64,000 nt of DNA from Clostridia bacterium (GTDB taxonomy: Bacteria; Bacillota; Clostridia; Lachnospirales; Bianqueaceae). The stretch's first letter is position 1. Each line of letters opens with the position of its first letter. Made by a program: the position numbers and the translations under genes. The DNA lies in NCBI GenBank assembly GCA_900764045.1, contig CAAFMN010000035.1, forward strand, positions 31,417-95,416, written 5' to 3'. Below the pieces are notes generated by a model. That model was not told the origin of the DNA and did no database searches. It saw only the letters and a list, made by a program, of their open reading frames with translations. Positions 47,875 to 57,617 of this stretch are shown here, piece after piece.

Positions 47875-50310
47875 TTACTTTCTCAGTTCCGCGCCCAGCT
47901 CGGTTTTCAGCTGTTCTGTGATCTGAGTCATCACTTTATTTACGCTCTTATCCTCCAGCGTCTTGTTTTTATGACGGAAAACCAGCGTATAGGCCACGGA
48001 CTTGTAGCCCTCGCCGACCTGCGCTCCTTCATATACGTCAAACAGCTTGCAGCTCTCCAGCAGTTCTCCGGCATCCTTACGGATGATCGCCTCAATCTGC
48101 TGCACATAGACATGCTTGGGAACTCTCAGCGCGATGTCACGTGTGATTGCCGGATATTTGGGCAGCGGATGATACAGCTTATCTGCCACCATCGCGCCGA
48201 TGACCGCATCCAGATTGATCTGCGCCAGATATACTCTGGTATCGATTCCATACCCGGAGGCCGCCTTCGGATGAACTTCACCCAATGTCGCGATCACCTG
48301 TCCATCCATCACATATTGTGCCTGACGGCCCGGATGCAGATACGGTTCTGTGCTGACGGGCAAAATCTCCACCCGCTCCTTCATGCCGGCTGTCTCAAAG
48401 ACCATCTCCACTACGCCCTTCAGCGCGTAAAAGTCAACATCCCGGCCATACATACCGATAGAGATGGTATTGACTTCCTTGGGCAGGTTGGCAACGCCCT
48501 TGGGATCCTTCTCGCGGCTGTACGGCGTGATCTCCGCCTTAGGCAGATATACACGGCCGATTTCATACAGCCATGCGCTCTCATTTCTCCGGTTATAATT
48601 CAATGACAGTGTATTCAACATGCCGGGCGCCATCAGAGTACGCATCACGCTGAATTCCTCTCCCAGAGGATTGGCGATCGTTACGGCATGCCTTCTGGGA
48701 TCGTCCGGCGCCAGCAGTACCTTATCGAATACGCTGGGGCTCTCAAAGGAATAGATAACAGCCTGACTCAAGCCGCATGCTTCCAACGCCGACGCGATCT
48801 TTTCCCGCATGGTCTGTTCCGGGCTGAGTCCTCCGACACGCTCCGTGCTGCCTGCCAGAGAGATCGGGATATTGTTGTAGCCATAGATCCGCGCCACCTC
48901 CTCCGCCAGATCCGCCATGCCTTCCATATCGTCACGATAGGTCGGTACAACGACCTTATGTGTATCACGATCTACGGTGCAGCCGATCTTCTCAAATACA
49001 TCCACCATAAAGTCCTCGGACAGATCCGTTGCCAGGAAACGGTTGATCCAATCCACATCATAGGTCAGGATCCGATTCTCCCGTACGGTCGGATATACAT
49101 CCACAGCTCCCGCGACAACATCGCCCGCATCCAGCTCTTCTACCAGCTGGCAGGCACGATTGATGGCAGCAAGCGTATTATTGGGATCCAGTCCCTTTTC
49201 AAACTTGGCTGAGGAATCCGTGCGCAGGCCTACCTTTTTGGCCGTAATACGCACATTAGGGCCGTCAAAATTGGCTGACTCAAAAAGGATGGTCGTTACA
49301 TCATCCAGAACCTTGGAGTTTTCTCCGCCCATAACACCGGCCAGTGCTACTGCCTTTTGCGCGTCCGCGATGACCAGCATGGAAGAATCCAGTGTATGCG
49401 TATTGCCGTCCAGCGTAACAAACTCTTCTCCCTCTTCCGCGTTCCGCACGATGATCTTGCCTCCGGCAAGGTGACGGATATCAAAGGCATGCATGGGCTG
49501 GCCATACTCCAGCATGATATAGTTGGTGATGTCTACAATATTGTTGATGGGACGCACTCCGCAGGCCGCCAGACGCTGACGCATCCAGCGTGGGGACGGT
49601 GCGATCCGGACATTCTTGATTACCTTGGCGGTATAACGGCGGCAAAGATTCGGATTCTGAATCTCGACGGAAATATAATCGTGAACATCTCCTCCGGCCT
49701 TTTCCTGCAGCTTCACCTCCGGCAGATGGAAGGGAACTCCCATCGTGATCGCCGACTCTCTGGCGATTCCGATCACGCTCTGGCAATCCGGGCGGTTGGA
49801 GGTCAGCTCGTATTCCACCACCGTATCATTTAGTCCGAAATACGGCTTAATATCCGATCCGGGAGTCATCGGCTCCGGGAACACATAAATTCCGCTCTCG
49901 GGAGCGTCCGGATAATCGTTGCGGTCAAATCCCAGCTCTTCCACAGAGCAGAGCATACCGTCGGACTCTACACCGCGCAGCTTGCCCTTCTTGATCTTGA
50001 CGCCGCCCGGCAGGCTGGAGCCGGACAGTGCCACCGGCACATACTGACCCGCTTCGACATTGGGCGCTCCGGTTACGATCTGCAGCGGCGCTTCCTGGCC
50101 GACATCTACCTGGCAGATTACCAGATGATCCGAATCCGGATGCTTTTCCACGGATAAAAGCTTACCTACGACTACCTTATCGATATCGGTTCCGAGCGCT
50201 TCCGTACCTTCCACGATCGTACCGCTCATTGTCATCGCTTCACTGTATTCTGCGACCTTGGACGTATCGATCTCCATATAGTCCTTCAGCCACGACATTG
50301 GCATATTCAT
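47875..50310 (-). CDS. pheT: Phenylalanyl-tRNA synthetase beta subunit
   Basis: PheT is the larger subunit of the PheRS heterotetramer, 811 residues. It has an N-terminal tRNA-binding EMAP-like domain (VVVGKLLSVEKHPDSDHL), B3/B4 editing domains, a B5 domain and a C-terminal ferredoxin-like anticodon domain (YPAITRDIALRVPKH). The start MNMPMSWLKDYMEIDTSK is typical; GGGAGAA lies upstream. It begins about 20 bp after pheS and shares its T-box transcript. Confidence 0.97.
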   Translation of the reverse strand: MNMPMSWLKDYMEIDTSKVAEYSEAMTMSGTIVEGTEALGTDIDKVVVGKLLSVEKHPDSDHLVICQVDVGQEAPLQIVTGAPNVEAGQYVPVALSGSSLPGGVKIKKGKLRGVESDGMLCSVEELGFDRNDYPDAPESGIYVFPEPMTPGSDIKPYFGLNDTVVEYELTSNRPDCQSVIGIARESAITMGVPFHLPEVKLQEKAGGDVHDYISVEIQNPNLCRRYTAKVIKNVRIAPSPRWMRQRLAACGVRPINNIVDITNYIMLEYGQPMHAFDIRHLAGGKIIVRNAEEGEEFVTLDGNTHTLDSSMLVIADAQKAVALAGVMGGENSKVLDDVTTILFESANFDGPNVRITAKKVGLRTDSSAKFEKGLDPNNTLAAINRACQLVEELDAGDVVAGAVDVYPTVRENRILTYDVDWINRFLATDLSEDFMVDVFEKIGCTVDRDTHKVVVPTYRDDMEGMADLAEEVARIYGYNNIPISLAGSTERVGGLSPEQTMREKIASALEACGLSQAVIYSFESPSVFDKVLLAPDDPRRHAVTIANPLGEEFSVMRTLMAPGMLNTLSLNYNRRNESAWLYEIGRVYLPKAEITPYSREKDPKGVANLPKEVNTISIGMYGRDVDFYALKGVVEMVFETAGMKERVEILPVSTEPYLHPGRQAQYVMDGQVIATLGEVHPKAASGYGIDTRVYLAQINLDAVIGAMVADKLYHPLPKYPAITRDIALRVPKHVYVQQIEAIIRKDAGELLESCKLFDVYEGAQVGEGYKSVAYTLVFRHKNKTLEDKSVNKVMTQITEQLKTELGAELRK

Positions 50311-50330
50311 ATCTGTCTATTCTCCCTTCC

Positions 50331-51359
50331 TCAGAACTGCTCTAAGAACCGCTGGTCATTCTCGAACAGAAGCCGCAGATCTTCAATCGAATACTTCTGC
50401 ATGGTGATACGATCCAGCCCTACACCAAAAGCAAAGCCGCTGTATACGGATGAATCCACACCGCCCATCTCCAACACCTTGGGATGCACCATACCGCAGC
50501 CCAGAACCTCAATCCAGCCGCTTCCCTTGCAGACCCGGCAGCCCTTGCCGCCGCACGCGAAGCAGGAGCAGTCCACCTCCGCGCTGGGCTCCGTAAACGG
50601 GAAGTGATGGGGACGGAAACGAACTTTAAGATTCTCGTTATTGTACAGCTTTCTCAGGAAAGTAATCATGGTTCCCTTGAGGTCGGCCATCGTAATGCCC
50701 TTATCGACAACCAGTCCTTCGATCTGATGGAATACCGGAGAATGCGTAGCGTCCACTTCATCACTGCGGTATACACGTCCAGGCGCGATTACCTTGATCG
50801 GAGGCTTCATCCGCTCCATGGTACGGATCTGCACCGGAGACGTCTGCGTTCTCAGCAGCAGCTCTCTGGCGCCCTTAATATAAAAGGTATCCTGTTCATC
50901 CCGAGCCGGATGTCCTTCCGGAATGTTCAACGCTTCAAAATCATAATACTGGGACTCCACTTCCGGACCGTCCACCACGTTGTATCCCATACCGATAAAG
51001 ATATTCTGGACTTCTTCCAGCGTCTTATACAACGGATGCTTATGTCCGAGGCGGGGATGCTTGCCCGGCATAGTCACATCCAGCTTTTCTCTCTCCAGCT
51101 TGGCCTCCATAGCAATCGAGCCCAGCATCTTACGGCGCTCTTCCAGCCGTGCCTCGATCTGAGAGCGCACTTCATTGGCCACCTGTCCGATGACCGGCCG
51201 CTCCTCCGCGCTCAGCTCCTTCATGCCGCGCAATACGCCTGTCAGCTCGCCCTTCTTTCCAAGATACGCTACACGAATCTCTTCCAGGCCCTTCAGATCC
51301 TTAACAGTGTCGATCACCTGCTGCGCCTGCTCGCGTATCTGCTCCAACTTTTCCTTCAT
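50331..51359 (-). CDS. pheS: Phenylalanyl-tRNA synthetase alpha subunit
   Basis: PheS is the catalytic subunit, 342 residues from [17 protein letters not shown]. It has an N-terminal coiled coil and a class II core with [39 protein letters not shown] (motif 2) and [13 protein letters not shown] (motif 3). A frame open to 51542 enters the T-box leader; AAAGGAGG sits 7 nt before the ATG at 51359. First gene of pheST. Confidence 0.97.
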   Translation of the reverse strand: MKEKLEQIREQAQQVIDTVKDLKGLEEIRVAYLGKKGELTGVLRGMKELSAEERPVIGQVANEVRSQIEARLEERRKMLGSIAMEAKLEREKLDVTMPGKHPRLGHKHPLYKTLEEVQNIFIGMGYNVVDGPEVESQYYDFEALNIPEGHPARDEQDTFYIKGARELLLRTQTSPVQIRTMERMKPPIKVIAPGRVYRSDEVDATHSPVFHQIEGLVVDKGITMADLKGTMITFLRKLYNNENLKVRFRPHHFPFTEPSAEVDCSCFACGGKGCRVCKGSGWIEVLGCGMVHPKVLEMGGVDSSVYSGFAFGVGLDRITMQKYSIEDLRLLFENDQRFLEQF

Positions 51360-51381
51360 AGCCATTCCTCCTTTGATCCAT

Positions 51382-51643
51382 AAAAAAAGCCCCATCCCTA
51401 TAGGGACGAGGCTGCAGCTCCGCGGTACCACCCTGAATCCGATCCGCGCCATACACGGACCGACTCTCTGCCCTCTAACGCCGGGCTCCGCGTTTCCCCT
51501 TACTGGATTCGGGGGAAATGCTCCAGCGGGAAAGTTCGACAATGCGCTTCTTGAAAAGGCTCTCAGCCCATAGACCTCTTCTCTCTGCTAAGAAGGAATG
51601 CACCTCTACTGACCGCTTTCACAGCATTTGCTGTATTCGGATA
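51382..51643 (-). ncRNA. T-box leader of pheST
   Basis: This leader of about 260 nt senses uncharged tRNA-Phe. AGGGTGGTACCGCGG is at 51420-51434. A terminator hairpin AGCCTCGTCCC / GGGATGGGGCT (51389-51413) is followed by a long T-run on the minus strand. A GAACTTTC segment (around 51528-51536) provides TTC/TTT as the phenylalanine specifier; I placed this by eye. Confidence 0.93.
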
Positions 51644-51648
51644 TTCCT

Positions 51649-51676
51649 ATTATAGCACGGAGCGCCCGTTTGTCAA
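51649..51676 (-). promoter_or_regulatory. Promoter of the pheST T-box operon
   Basis: A perfect TTGACA (51671-51676) is 16 bp from a consensus TATAAT (51649-51654) on the minus strand. Confidence 0.87.
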
Positions 51677-51693
51677 CTGTTTTTTGCGGAAAC

Positions 51694-51722
51694 TTGCGGA
51701 AAAGAGCATTCTATGCTATAAT
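51694..51722 (+). promoter_or_regulatory. Promoter of the M32 carboxypeptidase gene
   Basis: TTGCGG (51694-51699) and a consensus TATAAT (51717-51722) are 17 bp apart, 29 bp before the start codon. Confidence 0.73.
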
Positions 51723-51751
51723 AGCCTTAAATTGACAAAGGAGTGATCCCC

Positions 51752-53257
51752 ATGGATACAACACAGGCATTACAGGAGTTGGAAGAGCTGCAGCAAAAGC
51801 TCTTTGCATTGAACTACGCCCTCTCCGCCATCAATCTGGACGCGGTTACGGCCGCTCCGCCGGATACCGCGGAGGGCCGCGGATTGGCTCAGGGCGTTCT
51901 AAGCTCTTACCTGTACCCTCTAGCTTACGGTACGGAAACCGGAGAACTCTTATCCTATCTGACCGAGCACAAGGCCGAACTCTCTGAACGGGACACTCGC
52001 ATTGTGGAAGAGATGAAACGTTCCTATGATGAGACGCATCAGATGCCGCAGGAAGAATATGTCGCCTATCAGGTGCTTCTCGGCGAGGCGCAGAGCGTTT
52101 GGCATAAGGCCAAGACCGCCAATGATTATGCCGCGTTTGCCCCTTACCTGGAGAAGATCATCGACGCCAACCGCCGGATCGCTTTCTACATGGATGCTTC
52201 CCGTCCTGCGTATGAGGTGCTTCTGGACAGCTATGAACGCGGACTGACCACGCAGCAGCTCGATGCCTTCTTTGATCAGCTGCGTTCCGTGATCGTCCCT
52301 CTGCTCCACCGCATTCAGGCCGAAGGCACTCCGATTGATGACAGCTTTCTGTATCAGGAGTACCCGATCGAACAGCAGCGTCAGCTGTCCGACTATCTGA
52401 TGGAGGTTCTGGGAATTGACCGCGCGCACTGCAGCATCGCGGAGACAGAACATCCCTTTACGAGTAATTTTGATCGCAACGATGTCCGCATCACAACACA
52501 TTATTATCTGCATGATGTCGCAAGCTCCATGTATTCCGTCATCCATGAATCCGGCCACGCTCTCTATGAGCTGGGCGTCAGCGAGACCTACGACCATACC
52601 GCTCTCGCGGGTGGTGTCTCCATGGGGATCCATGAGAGCCAATCCCGCCTCTTTGAAAACATGTTCGGCCGCAGTGAAGGATTTATCAACCGCATCTATC
52701 CCAAACTGCTGGAGCTTTTCCCAAGCCAGCTCGCCGGTGTCAGCGCCCCTGATTTCTACCGGGCCGTCAACAAGGTGGAGCCATCCCTGATCCGCACCGA
52801 GGCCGACGAACTAACCTACTGCCTGCACATCATGGTGCGCTATGAGATCGAAAAACAGATGATCGCGGGAACCGTAACAATACAGGATCTGCCGGCCCTC
52901 TGGGCACAAAAAATGCAGGAATACCTTGGGATCGACGTTCCTTCCGACAGTGAGGGCGTATTGCAGGACTCCCATTGGAGCGGCGGAGCGATCGGATACT
53001 TCCCAACCTACGCGCTTGGCAGCGCGTATGCCGCGCAGTTTGTACACCGGATGCAGCAGGATCTTCCGGTATATGAAGCTGTCGCTGATGGAGATTTCTC
53101 CAAGATCAATGCCTGGCTGGATGAGCATATCCATCAATACGGACGCTTCTATCCGCCGGCAGAGCTGTTCCGTCGCTGCTGCGAAGCTGAATTTGACCCG
53201 AAGTATTATACGGATTATCTGACACAGAAGTTCTCAAAAATATATCACCTAAAATAA
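51752..53257 (+). CDS. Thermostable carboxypeptidase Taq-like metallopeptidase (M32)
   Basis: This 501-residue cytosolic zinc carboxypeptidase removes C-terminal residues from peptides. The HExxH-type motif is HESGH (265-269), followed by GIHESQSRLFEN, the third zinc ligand region. The DRNDVRITTHY and PSLIRTEADE motifs of M32 are present. No signal peptide is present, fitting intracellular peptide turnover. The ATG at 51752 with AAAGGAG upstream is preferred over a GTG at 51743 that overlaps the site. Single gene. Confidence 0.94.
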   Translation: MDTTQALQELEELQQKLFALNYALSAINLDAVTAAPPDTAEGRGLAQGVLSSYLYPLAYGTETGELLSYLTEHKAELSERDTRIVEEMKRSYDETHQMPQEEYVAYQVLLGEAQSVWHKAKTANDYAAFAPYLEKIIDANRRIAFYMDASRPAYEVLLDSYERGLTTQQLDAFFDQLRSVIVPLLHRIQAEGTPIDDSFLYQEYPIEQQRQLSDYLMEVLGIDRAHCSIAETEHPFTSNFDRNDVRITTHYYLHDVASSMYSVIHESGHALYELGVSETYDHTALAGGVSMGIHESQSRLFENMFGRSEGFINRIYPKLLELFPSQLAGVSAPDFYRAVNKVEPSLIRTEADELTYCLHIMVRYEIEKQMIAGTVTIQDLPALWAQKMQEYLGIDVPSDSEGVLQDSHWSGGAIGYFPTYALGSAYAAQFVHRMQQDLPVYEAVADGDFSKINAWLDEHIHQYGRFYPPAELFRRCCEAEFDPKYYTDYLTQKFSKIYHLK

Positions 53258-53668
53258 AAAAGAGGCCCACGTTCCTTATACCAAGACTCTGGTACACTTG
53301 GGAGTGATATGCTCCCTCTAGAGTAGTATCGAAATTTTTGTTATTTCGAGTGTCTACTCCAGAGGGAGCATATCATCTCTTAGGTATACCATAATTTTAT
53401 GGGTTCCTCTGGATTCTTGAAAAAAGCCAGTACATTTTGGGAGCTGAGGCTCTTAGGTGTGCCATGGCTTTATAGGTTGTCTCTGATTTTGGGAAAGTAG
53501 CTGGTACACTTTGAGAGTGAACTGCTCCATGTCTACTTGACAGGGAGCAGTTTAAGTTTGGGTGTACCAGATATTTTATAGGGTTTCTTCGGATTTTCAA
53601 GAAAATCTGGTAGATTTTTCGTGGAGGGACGGACTTCTGTGGAAAAATAAACCAATCTATGAAAAATG
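53258..53668. repeat. Array of related imperfect hairpins with conserved spacers
   Basis: These non-coding 411 bp hold three complete and one partial hairpin. H1 (53290-53391) has arms of about 37 nt, near-identical at GATATGCTCCCTCT, with an inner TCGAAAT/ATTTCGA hairpin. H2 is at 53427-53467. H3 (53501-53570) has ends CTGGTACAC / GTGTACCAG and inner CTGCTCC / GGGAGCAG. H4 (from 53607) is cut short. Between them lie similar AT-rich spacers of about 35 bp (53392-53426, 53468-53500, 53571-53606) sharing TTTAT-GGGTT-CTC-GGATT. Base composition and repetitiveness differ from the surroundings. No open frame follows the repeats. It starts right after the M32 gene and ends 40 bp from the nuclease-like gene. 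Confidence 0.8.
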
Positions 53669-54370
53669 TCACTTTTTATTCTTTTTGATCAGCTTTCTTG
53701 CTTTTGATGCTGACAAAACTCCGTGGATTACTAATTGCCAGAGGATTCTGGGTGCCTGAAAGTGTCTATGAGAGCTTGTGATGACCAGATTTTCGCTGAG
53801 CCGGATGTCATGGGTTTTGTAGTTTTTGATCTTTTCGACCTGCTTGCGGTGGTATTGCGGATCCTCTAATTTGCCCATGTGTTCTAGGTACATCCTTTTG
53901 CCATCGATGGTAAAGGTAAAATCTGGCCAATAGCTGTAGGACCCGGAATCGATCGGTCGATTATGTTCACTCACGATGCCTAAGTTTTTCAAGAATTCAT
54001 AGAGAATAATCTCGGCTCTGGAATCGAGAACCGTCCCGTCAAAGGATACATCCTTATCCATGGGTAACTTCTCAAGCCCTAGCTCTTGGTATAATTTCAT
54101 CTGCTGGCGGGCTTCGCGGCGCTCGGCCGGGGATAAATTCATCAACTGCTGGTTGAGATTCCTGCGCTCCTGGCGCCACTTCTGCCGCTCGGAGTATTCG
54201 GCCAGGACCTGAGGTTCGTCCTTGCGCCGTACATAGCAGGTCTTATTGCCAATCTGCTTGTAATAATACATGTGTCCGTTAGTATGGTGCTTGTGAGACA
54301 AGCTCCAGGAACCGCGGTACGAGAGGCATTTGGCGGTAACAAAAAGAAAATAGATCACTGGAAACAACAA
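53669..54370 (-). CDS. Orphan PD-(D/E)XK nuclease-like protein
   Basis: This protein of up to 233 residues is of unknown role. A basic, Gln/Glu/Arg-rich helical region (about 50-100) precedes a nuclease-like core: Glu120 (DSRAEIILYEFL), Asp150 (YWPDFTFTIDG) and Glu163 in YLEHMGKL, followed by NLVITSS. The EHxG in place of ExK resembles uncharacterised proteins I recall as common in Lachnospiraceae. The start is uncertain: a TTG at 54370 or 54367 lies close to a GGAGGG site; no ATG before residue 34 has one. It has its own promoter and is followed by the hairpin array. It may lack the N-terminal coiled coil of relatives. Confidence 0.72.
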   Translation of the reverse strand: MLFPVIYFLFVTAKCLSYRGSWSLSHKHHTNGHMYYYKQIGNKTCYVRRKDEPQVLAEYSERQKWRQERRNLNQQLMNLSPAERREARQQMKLYQELGLEKLPMDKDVSFDGTVLDSRAEIILYEFLKNLGIVSEHNRPIDSGSYSYWPDFTFTIDGKRMYLEHMGKLEDPQYHRKQVEKIKNYKTHDIRLSENLVITSSHRHFQAPRILWQLVIHGVLSASKARKLIKKNKK

Positions 54371-54390
54371 TATCCCTCCTTACGAGAGAT

Positions 54391-54419
54391 ATTGTATTAT
54401 TTTTCTGAATATTTTGCAA
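54391..54419 (-). promoter_or_regulatory. Promoter of the PD-(D/E)XK-like gene
   Basis: TTGCAA (54414-54419) and TACAAT (54391-54396) on the minus strand are 17 bp apart. GGAGGG (54374-54379) lies just past the predicted start site, giving a very short leader. Confidence 0.65.
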
Positions 54420-54454
54420 TCATAAAATGTATAAGAACTACTGTCCTTTTACCG

Positions 54455-55120
54455 TCAATGCTCCCACAGCTGATGCTCGTGGTTCTTGTGCTTACCTGTA
54501 ATGGAGAATTCTACCCATTCGGCGATATTTACCGCGTGGTCGCCGATTCTTTCCAGATATTTACCGGCCATCAGAAGGTCCAGGCCGACCCGCGCCTCCA
54601 TCTCACCGCGGACCATGACCTGCGGGAGGTCGGTCCGAAGCTGCTCAAACAGGGTATCCACCGTATCGTCATCCGTGATTACCTTGTGTGCCAGCTCCAA
54701 ATCGGCATTTACAAAGGCTTCAATGCTCTCATTGACCATCTGTACCGCCGCCTTGGCCATATCGTTCAATACGGACTTCTCCGCCAACCCGCTGTTAGCG
54801 AGATATGCCGACAGTTCCGCTATATCCGCTGCCTGGTCTCCGATACGCTCCATGTCAGAGATCATCTTAAGCGCCGCCGAGATCCTACGCAGATCTCCGG
54901 CCACCGGCTGCTGCTTTAAAAGCAGGCGAAGACACAGATCCTCGATCTGGCGTTCCATCTTATCGATCTGCTCATCCGCATGATATGCTCTCTCCCGACC
55001 GCCGGGTGTCCATCCCATGATAGAGACTGCGGCCGCCGAGATGGCTTCCTCACACAGATTTCCCATATGGATCATCTGTTCATGCAGCTCTTTTAACTGT
55101 TCGTTATACTGATTGCGCAT
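54455..55120 (-). CDS. phoU: Phosphate transport regulator PhoU
   Basis: PhoU links the PstSCAB transporter to PhoR signalling and limits phosphate uptake. The 221-residue protein is two repeated three-helix bundles with the metal-binding patterns DEQIDKMERQIEDLC and DMERIGDQAADIAE, and again ERIGDHAVNIAEWV. It overlaps pstB by one base (TGATG). Last gene of the pst operon; no strong terminator is seen in the about 40 bp before the opposing promoter region. Confidence 0.96.
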   Translation of the reverse strand: MRNQYNEQLKELHEQMIHMGNLCEEAISAAAVSIMGWTPGGRERAYHADEQIDKMERQIEDLCLRLLLKQQPVAGDLRRISAALKMISDMERIGDQAADIAELSAYLANSGLAEKSVLNDMAKAAVQMVNESIEAFVNADLELAHKVITDDDTVDTLFEQLRTDLPQVMVRGEMEARVGLDLLMAGKYLERIGDHAVNIAEWVEFSITGKHKNHEHQLWEH

Positions 55121-55869
55121 CAGCCAAACCTCCCTGTAATGTATTCTTCTGTCCGCGGATCCTTCGGCAGGCTGAAGATCTGTTCGGTCTCTCCGAATTC
55201 CACCACTTCCCCCAGCAGAAAGAACGCCGTCTTGTCAGAAATACGCGCCGCCTGCTGCATATTGTGTGTTACCATGACAATGGTATAATTCTTCTTCAAT
55301 TCTACCGCCAGGTCCTCTATTCTGGACGTCGAGATCGGATCCAGCGCTGAAGTCGGCTCATCCATAAGCAGCACCTCCGGCTTGACCGCCAATGCTCTGG
55401 CAATGCACAGACGCTGCTGCTGTCCTCCGGAGAGTCCCAACGCGCTCTTTTTCAGCCGATCCTTGACCTCATCCCAGATGGCGGCTCCGCGCAGGGATTC
55501 TTCCACGATCTGATCCAATTCTTTGCGAGAACGGATCCCGTGTGTTCTGGGGCCAAACGCGATATTGTCATAGATACTCATCGGAAACGGATTGGGCTTT
55601 TGGAATACCATGCCCACACGTTTTCTCAGCAGGCTTGGATCCATTCCTTTGTAGATATTGTCCTTATCCAGCAAAACCTCTCCGCTGATCCGGCACCCTT
55701 CCACCAGATCGTTCATCCGGTTCAATGTCTTTAACAATGTAGACTTACCGCAACCGGAGGGTCCGATAAAAGCGGTGATCTCCTTCTCCGGAATCTTCAT
55801 GTCGATCCCTTTCAGCGCCTTAAAATCGTTGTACCATAGTTCCAGATTCCGTATTGTAAATTTATCCAT
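55120..55869 (-). CDS. pstB: Phosphate ABC transporter ATP-binding protein PstB
   Basis: PstB powers high-affinity phosphate import, 249 residues. Walker A is GPSGCGKST (36-44), the signature is [15 protein letters not shown] and Walker B is [13 protein letters not shown]. The family-specific [16 protein letters not shown] is present. The start at 55869 follows AAGGGG; the GTG three codons upstream overlaps that site. It lies between pstA and phoU. Confidence 0.97.
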   Translation of the reverse strand: MDKFTIRNLELWYNDFKALKGIDMKIPEKEITAFIGPSGCGKSTLLKTLNRMNDLVEGCRISGEVLLDKDNIYKGMDPSLLRKRVGMVFQKPNPFPMSIYDNIAFGPRTHGIRSRKELDQIVEESLRGAAIWDEVKDRLKKSALGLSGGQQQRLCIARALAVKPEVLLMDEPTSALDPISTSRIEDLAVELKKNYTIVMVTHNMQQAARISDKTAFFLLGEVVEFGETEQIFSLPKDPRTEEYITGRFG

Positions 55870-55874
55870 TCTAC

Positions 55875-56756
55875 TCACCCCTTATCCGCCTGTATTCTTT
55901 TCGCAACCCAACCGGCCAATGCGTTGATCAGCAGCACCAATACCAGTAGAACAACCGCTGTCGCATATGCCTGATCGGTATAAAGTCCCTCCGACAGCAG
56001 CGCGTACATATGAACCGACAATGTACGGCCCGACTGCATCAAACTCGTCGGAACTCCCGGAACCGTACCGGAAGTATAGATCAGGGCCGCTGTCTCACCG
56101 ACAATCCTTCCGATCGCAAGGATTATACCGGAGAGAATTCCAGGAACCGCGGAAGGTAGAACCACACGGAATACAGTCCGCAGTCTTCCCGCTCCCAGGC
56201 CGAAGCCGCCCTCCCGGTACGTATCTGGAACCGCTTTGAGCGCCTCCTCCGTCGTCCGCATGATGGTGGGCAGAATCATAATGGCAAGCGTCAGCGCGCC
56301 GGACAGCATCGAACGTCCGAAATGCAACGCGATTACAAAGATCAGGTAGCCAAACAGGCCGTATACAATTGATGGGATTCCGGCAAGCGTTTCTGTGGTC
56401 ATCCTGACCAGTCCGACCAGCTTATTGCCGCGTCCCGCATATTCTACCAGATAAATCGCTGCCCCTATGCCAATGGGAACCGCGATCAGAAGCGTCAAAC
56501 CCGTCATAGTAAAGGTATTGATGATCGCCGGCATCATGGAGACATTCTCGGAATTATATTCCCACGCGAACAGCTCCGGCTTCAAATATGGGATTCCTTT
56601 GACCAGAATGTAGCCGACAAGCAATGCCAGAATCCCCACCGTCACGACGGCCGATATGCATACCAGCAAAAATGCCGCAAAAGACAGCGGATGCTTCTTG
56701 TAAAAACGCAGTTTATCCCGTACGGTCAGACAATTTATATTCTGCGGAGTACTCAT
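55875..56756 (-). CDS. pstA: Phosphate ABC transporter permease PstA
   Basis: PstA is one of two channel subunits, 293 residues with six predicted membrane helices. The binding-protein-dependent permease motif sits in [20 protein letters not shown]. The central [15 protein letters not shown] is typical of Pst permeases. Its ATG overlaps the pstC stop by 4 nt. Confidence 0.96.
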   Translation of the reverse strand: MSTPQNINCLTVRDKLRFYKKHPLSFAAFLLVCISAVVTVGILALLVGYILVKGIPYLKPELFAWEYNSENVSMMPAIINTFTMTGLTLLIAVPIGIGAAIYLVEYAGRGNKLVGLVRMTTETLAGIPSIVYGLFGYLIFVIALHFGRSMLSGALTLAIMILPTIMRTTEEALKAVPDTYREGGFGLGAGRLRTVFRVVLPSAVPGILSGIILAIGRIVGETAALIYTSGTVPGVPTSLMQSGRTLSVHMYALLSEGLYTDQAYATAVVLLVLVLLINALAGWVAKRIQADKG

Positions 56757-57607
56757 AACTGCTTCCTCCTTTTAAATGCTGAGAGGGACAGGTTGATGAT
56801 CAGAATGAAGACAAAGAGAACGACGGCTGTCGCAATCAGCGCCTCCCGGTGCAGATCAGCGGCATACCCCATCTCCAATACGATATTGGCTGTCAGTGTT
56901 CGGACTCCGGACAGTATGCTGCCCGGCAGAATCGGCTGATTTCCGGCCACCATACTGACCGCCATCGCTTCTCCAATCGCACGGCCGATTCCCAGGACAA
57001 CGCCCGCGATTACGCCGGAATTGGCCGCCGGCAGAACCACCTTAAATACACTGCGTTCATGAGTTGCTCCCAGCGCCAGTGCTCCCTCATAAAAGCTGTT
57101 GTCCACCGCACGCAGCGCCGCCTCGGACACGCTGATAATCGTAGGCAGAATCATAATTCCCAGCATGATCGATGCTGTCAGTATGTTCTTACCGCTGGGC
57201 GCTCCGGTCATCCGCTGCATCCACGGTACGATCACAACCAAACCAAAGAAACCGTATACGATCGAAGGAATACCCGCCAGCAGATCCACCACCGGTTTCA
57301 ATACCTTGTGAAGCTTCTTCGGGCAAAAGCGCGCCATGAAAACCGCGCACAAAAGGCCGATCGGCACTCCTACCACCAGCGCCCCGGCCGTCACATAAAT
57401 ACTGCCCAGAATCATAGGAAAGATCCCATACAGATCCTGTCCCGGCTTCCATTGCGTTCCGCACAAAAAGTTCAGCCACCCAATCTTCTGGATCGCCGGA
57501 ACTCCGTTGGCAAATAAGAACAAGCAAATCAGAACTACCGATATAATAGAGATGCATGCGGTCATCAGAAAGACCGCATACATCACTTTTTCACCAAGTT
57601 TTTTCAT
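56753..57607 (-). CDS. pstC: Phosphate ABC transporter permease PstC
   Basis: PstC is the second channel subunit, 284 residues with six membrane helices. It contains [18 protein letters not shown] and the coupling loop EGALALGATHERSVFKVVLP. The ATG at 57607 is preferred (MKKLGEKVMYAVFL). The frame open to 57649 overlaps the pstS end and has no ribosome binding site. It starts about 10 bp after the pstS stop. Confidence 0.95.
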   Translation of the reverse strand: MKKLGEKVMYAVFLMTACISIISVVLICLFLFANGVPAIQKIGWLNFLCGTQWKPGQDLYGIFPMILGSIYVTAGALVVGVPIGLLCAVFMARFCPKKLHKVLKPVVDLLAGIPSIVYGFFGLVVIVPWMQRMTGAPSGKNILTASIMLGIMILPTIISVSEAALRAVDNSFYEGALALGATHERSVFKVVLPAANSGVIAGVVLGIGRAIGEAMAVSMVAGNQPILPGSILSGVRTLTANIVLEMGYAADLHREALIATAVVLFVFILIINLSLSAFKRRKQL

Positions 57608-57617
57608 GATCGTCCGC

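Noticed and set aside
53258..53668. CRISPR array
   Set aside because: Repeats are imperfect hairpins of varying length, the conserved parts alternate, and no cas gene is nearby.
53397..53672. 91-codon minus-strand frame across the hairpin array
   Set aside because: The repeats are not in register with the frame, so repeat units give unrelated peptides.
53258..54370. Type III toxin-antitoxin locus (ToxIN-like)
   Set aside because: The array lies downstream rather than upstream of the gene, units are far longer than ToxI repeats, and the protein is PD-(D/E)XK-like, not ToxN-like.
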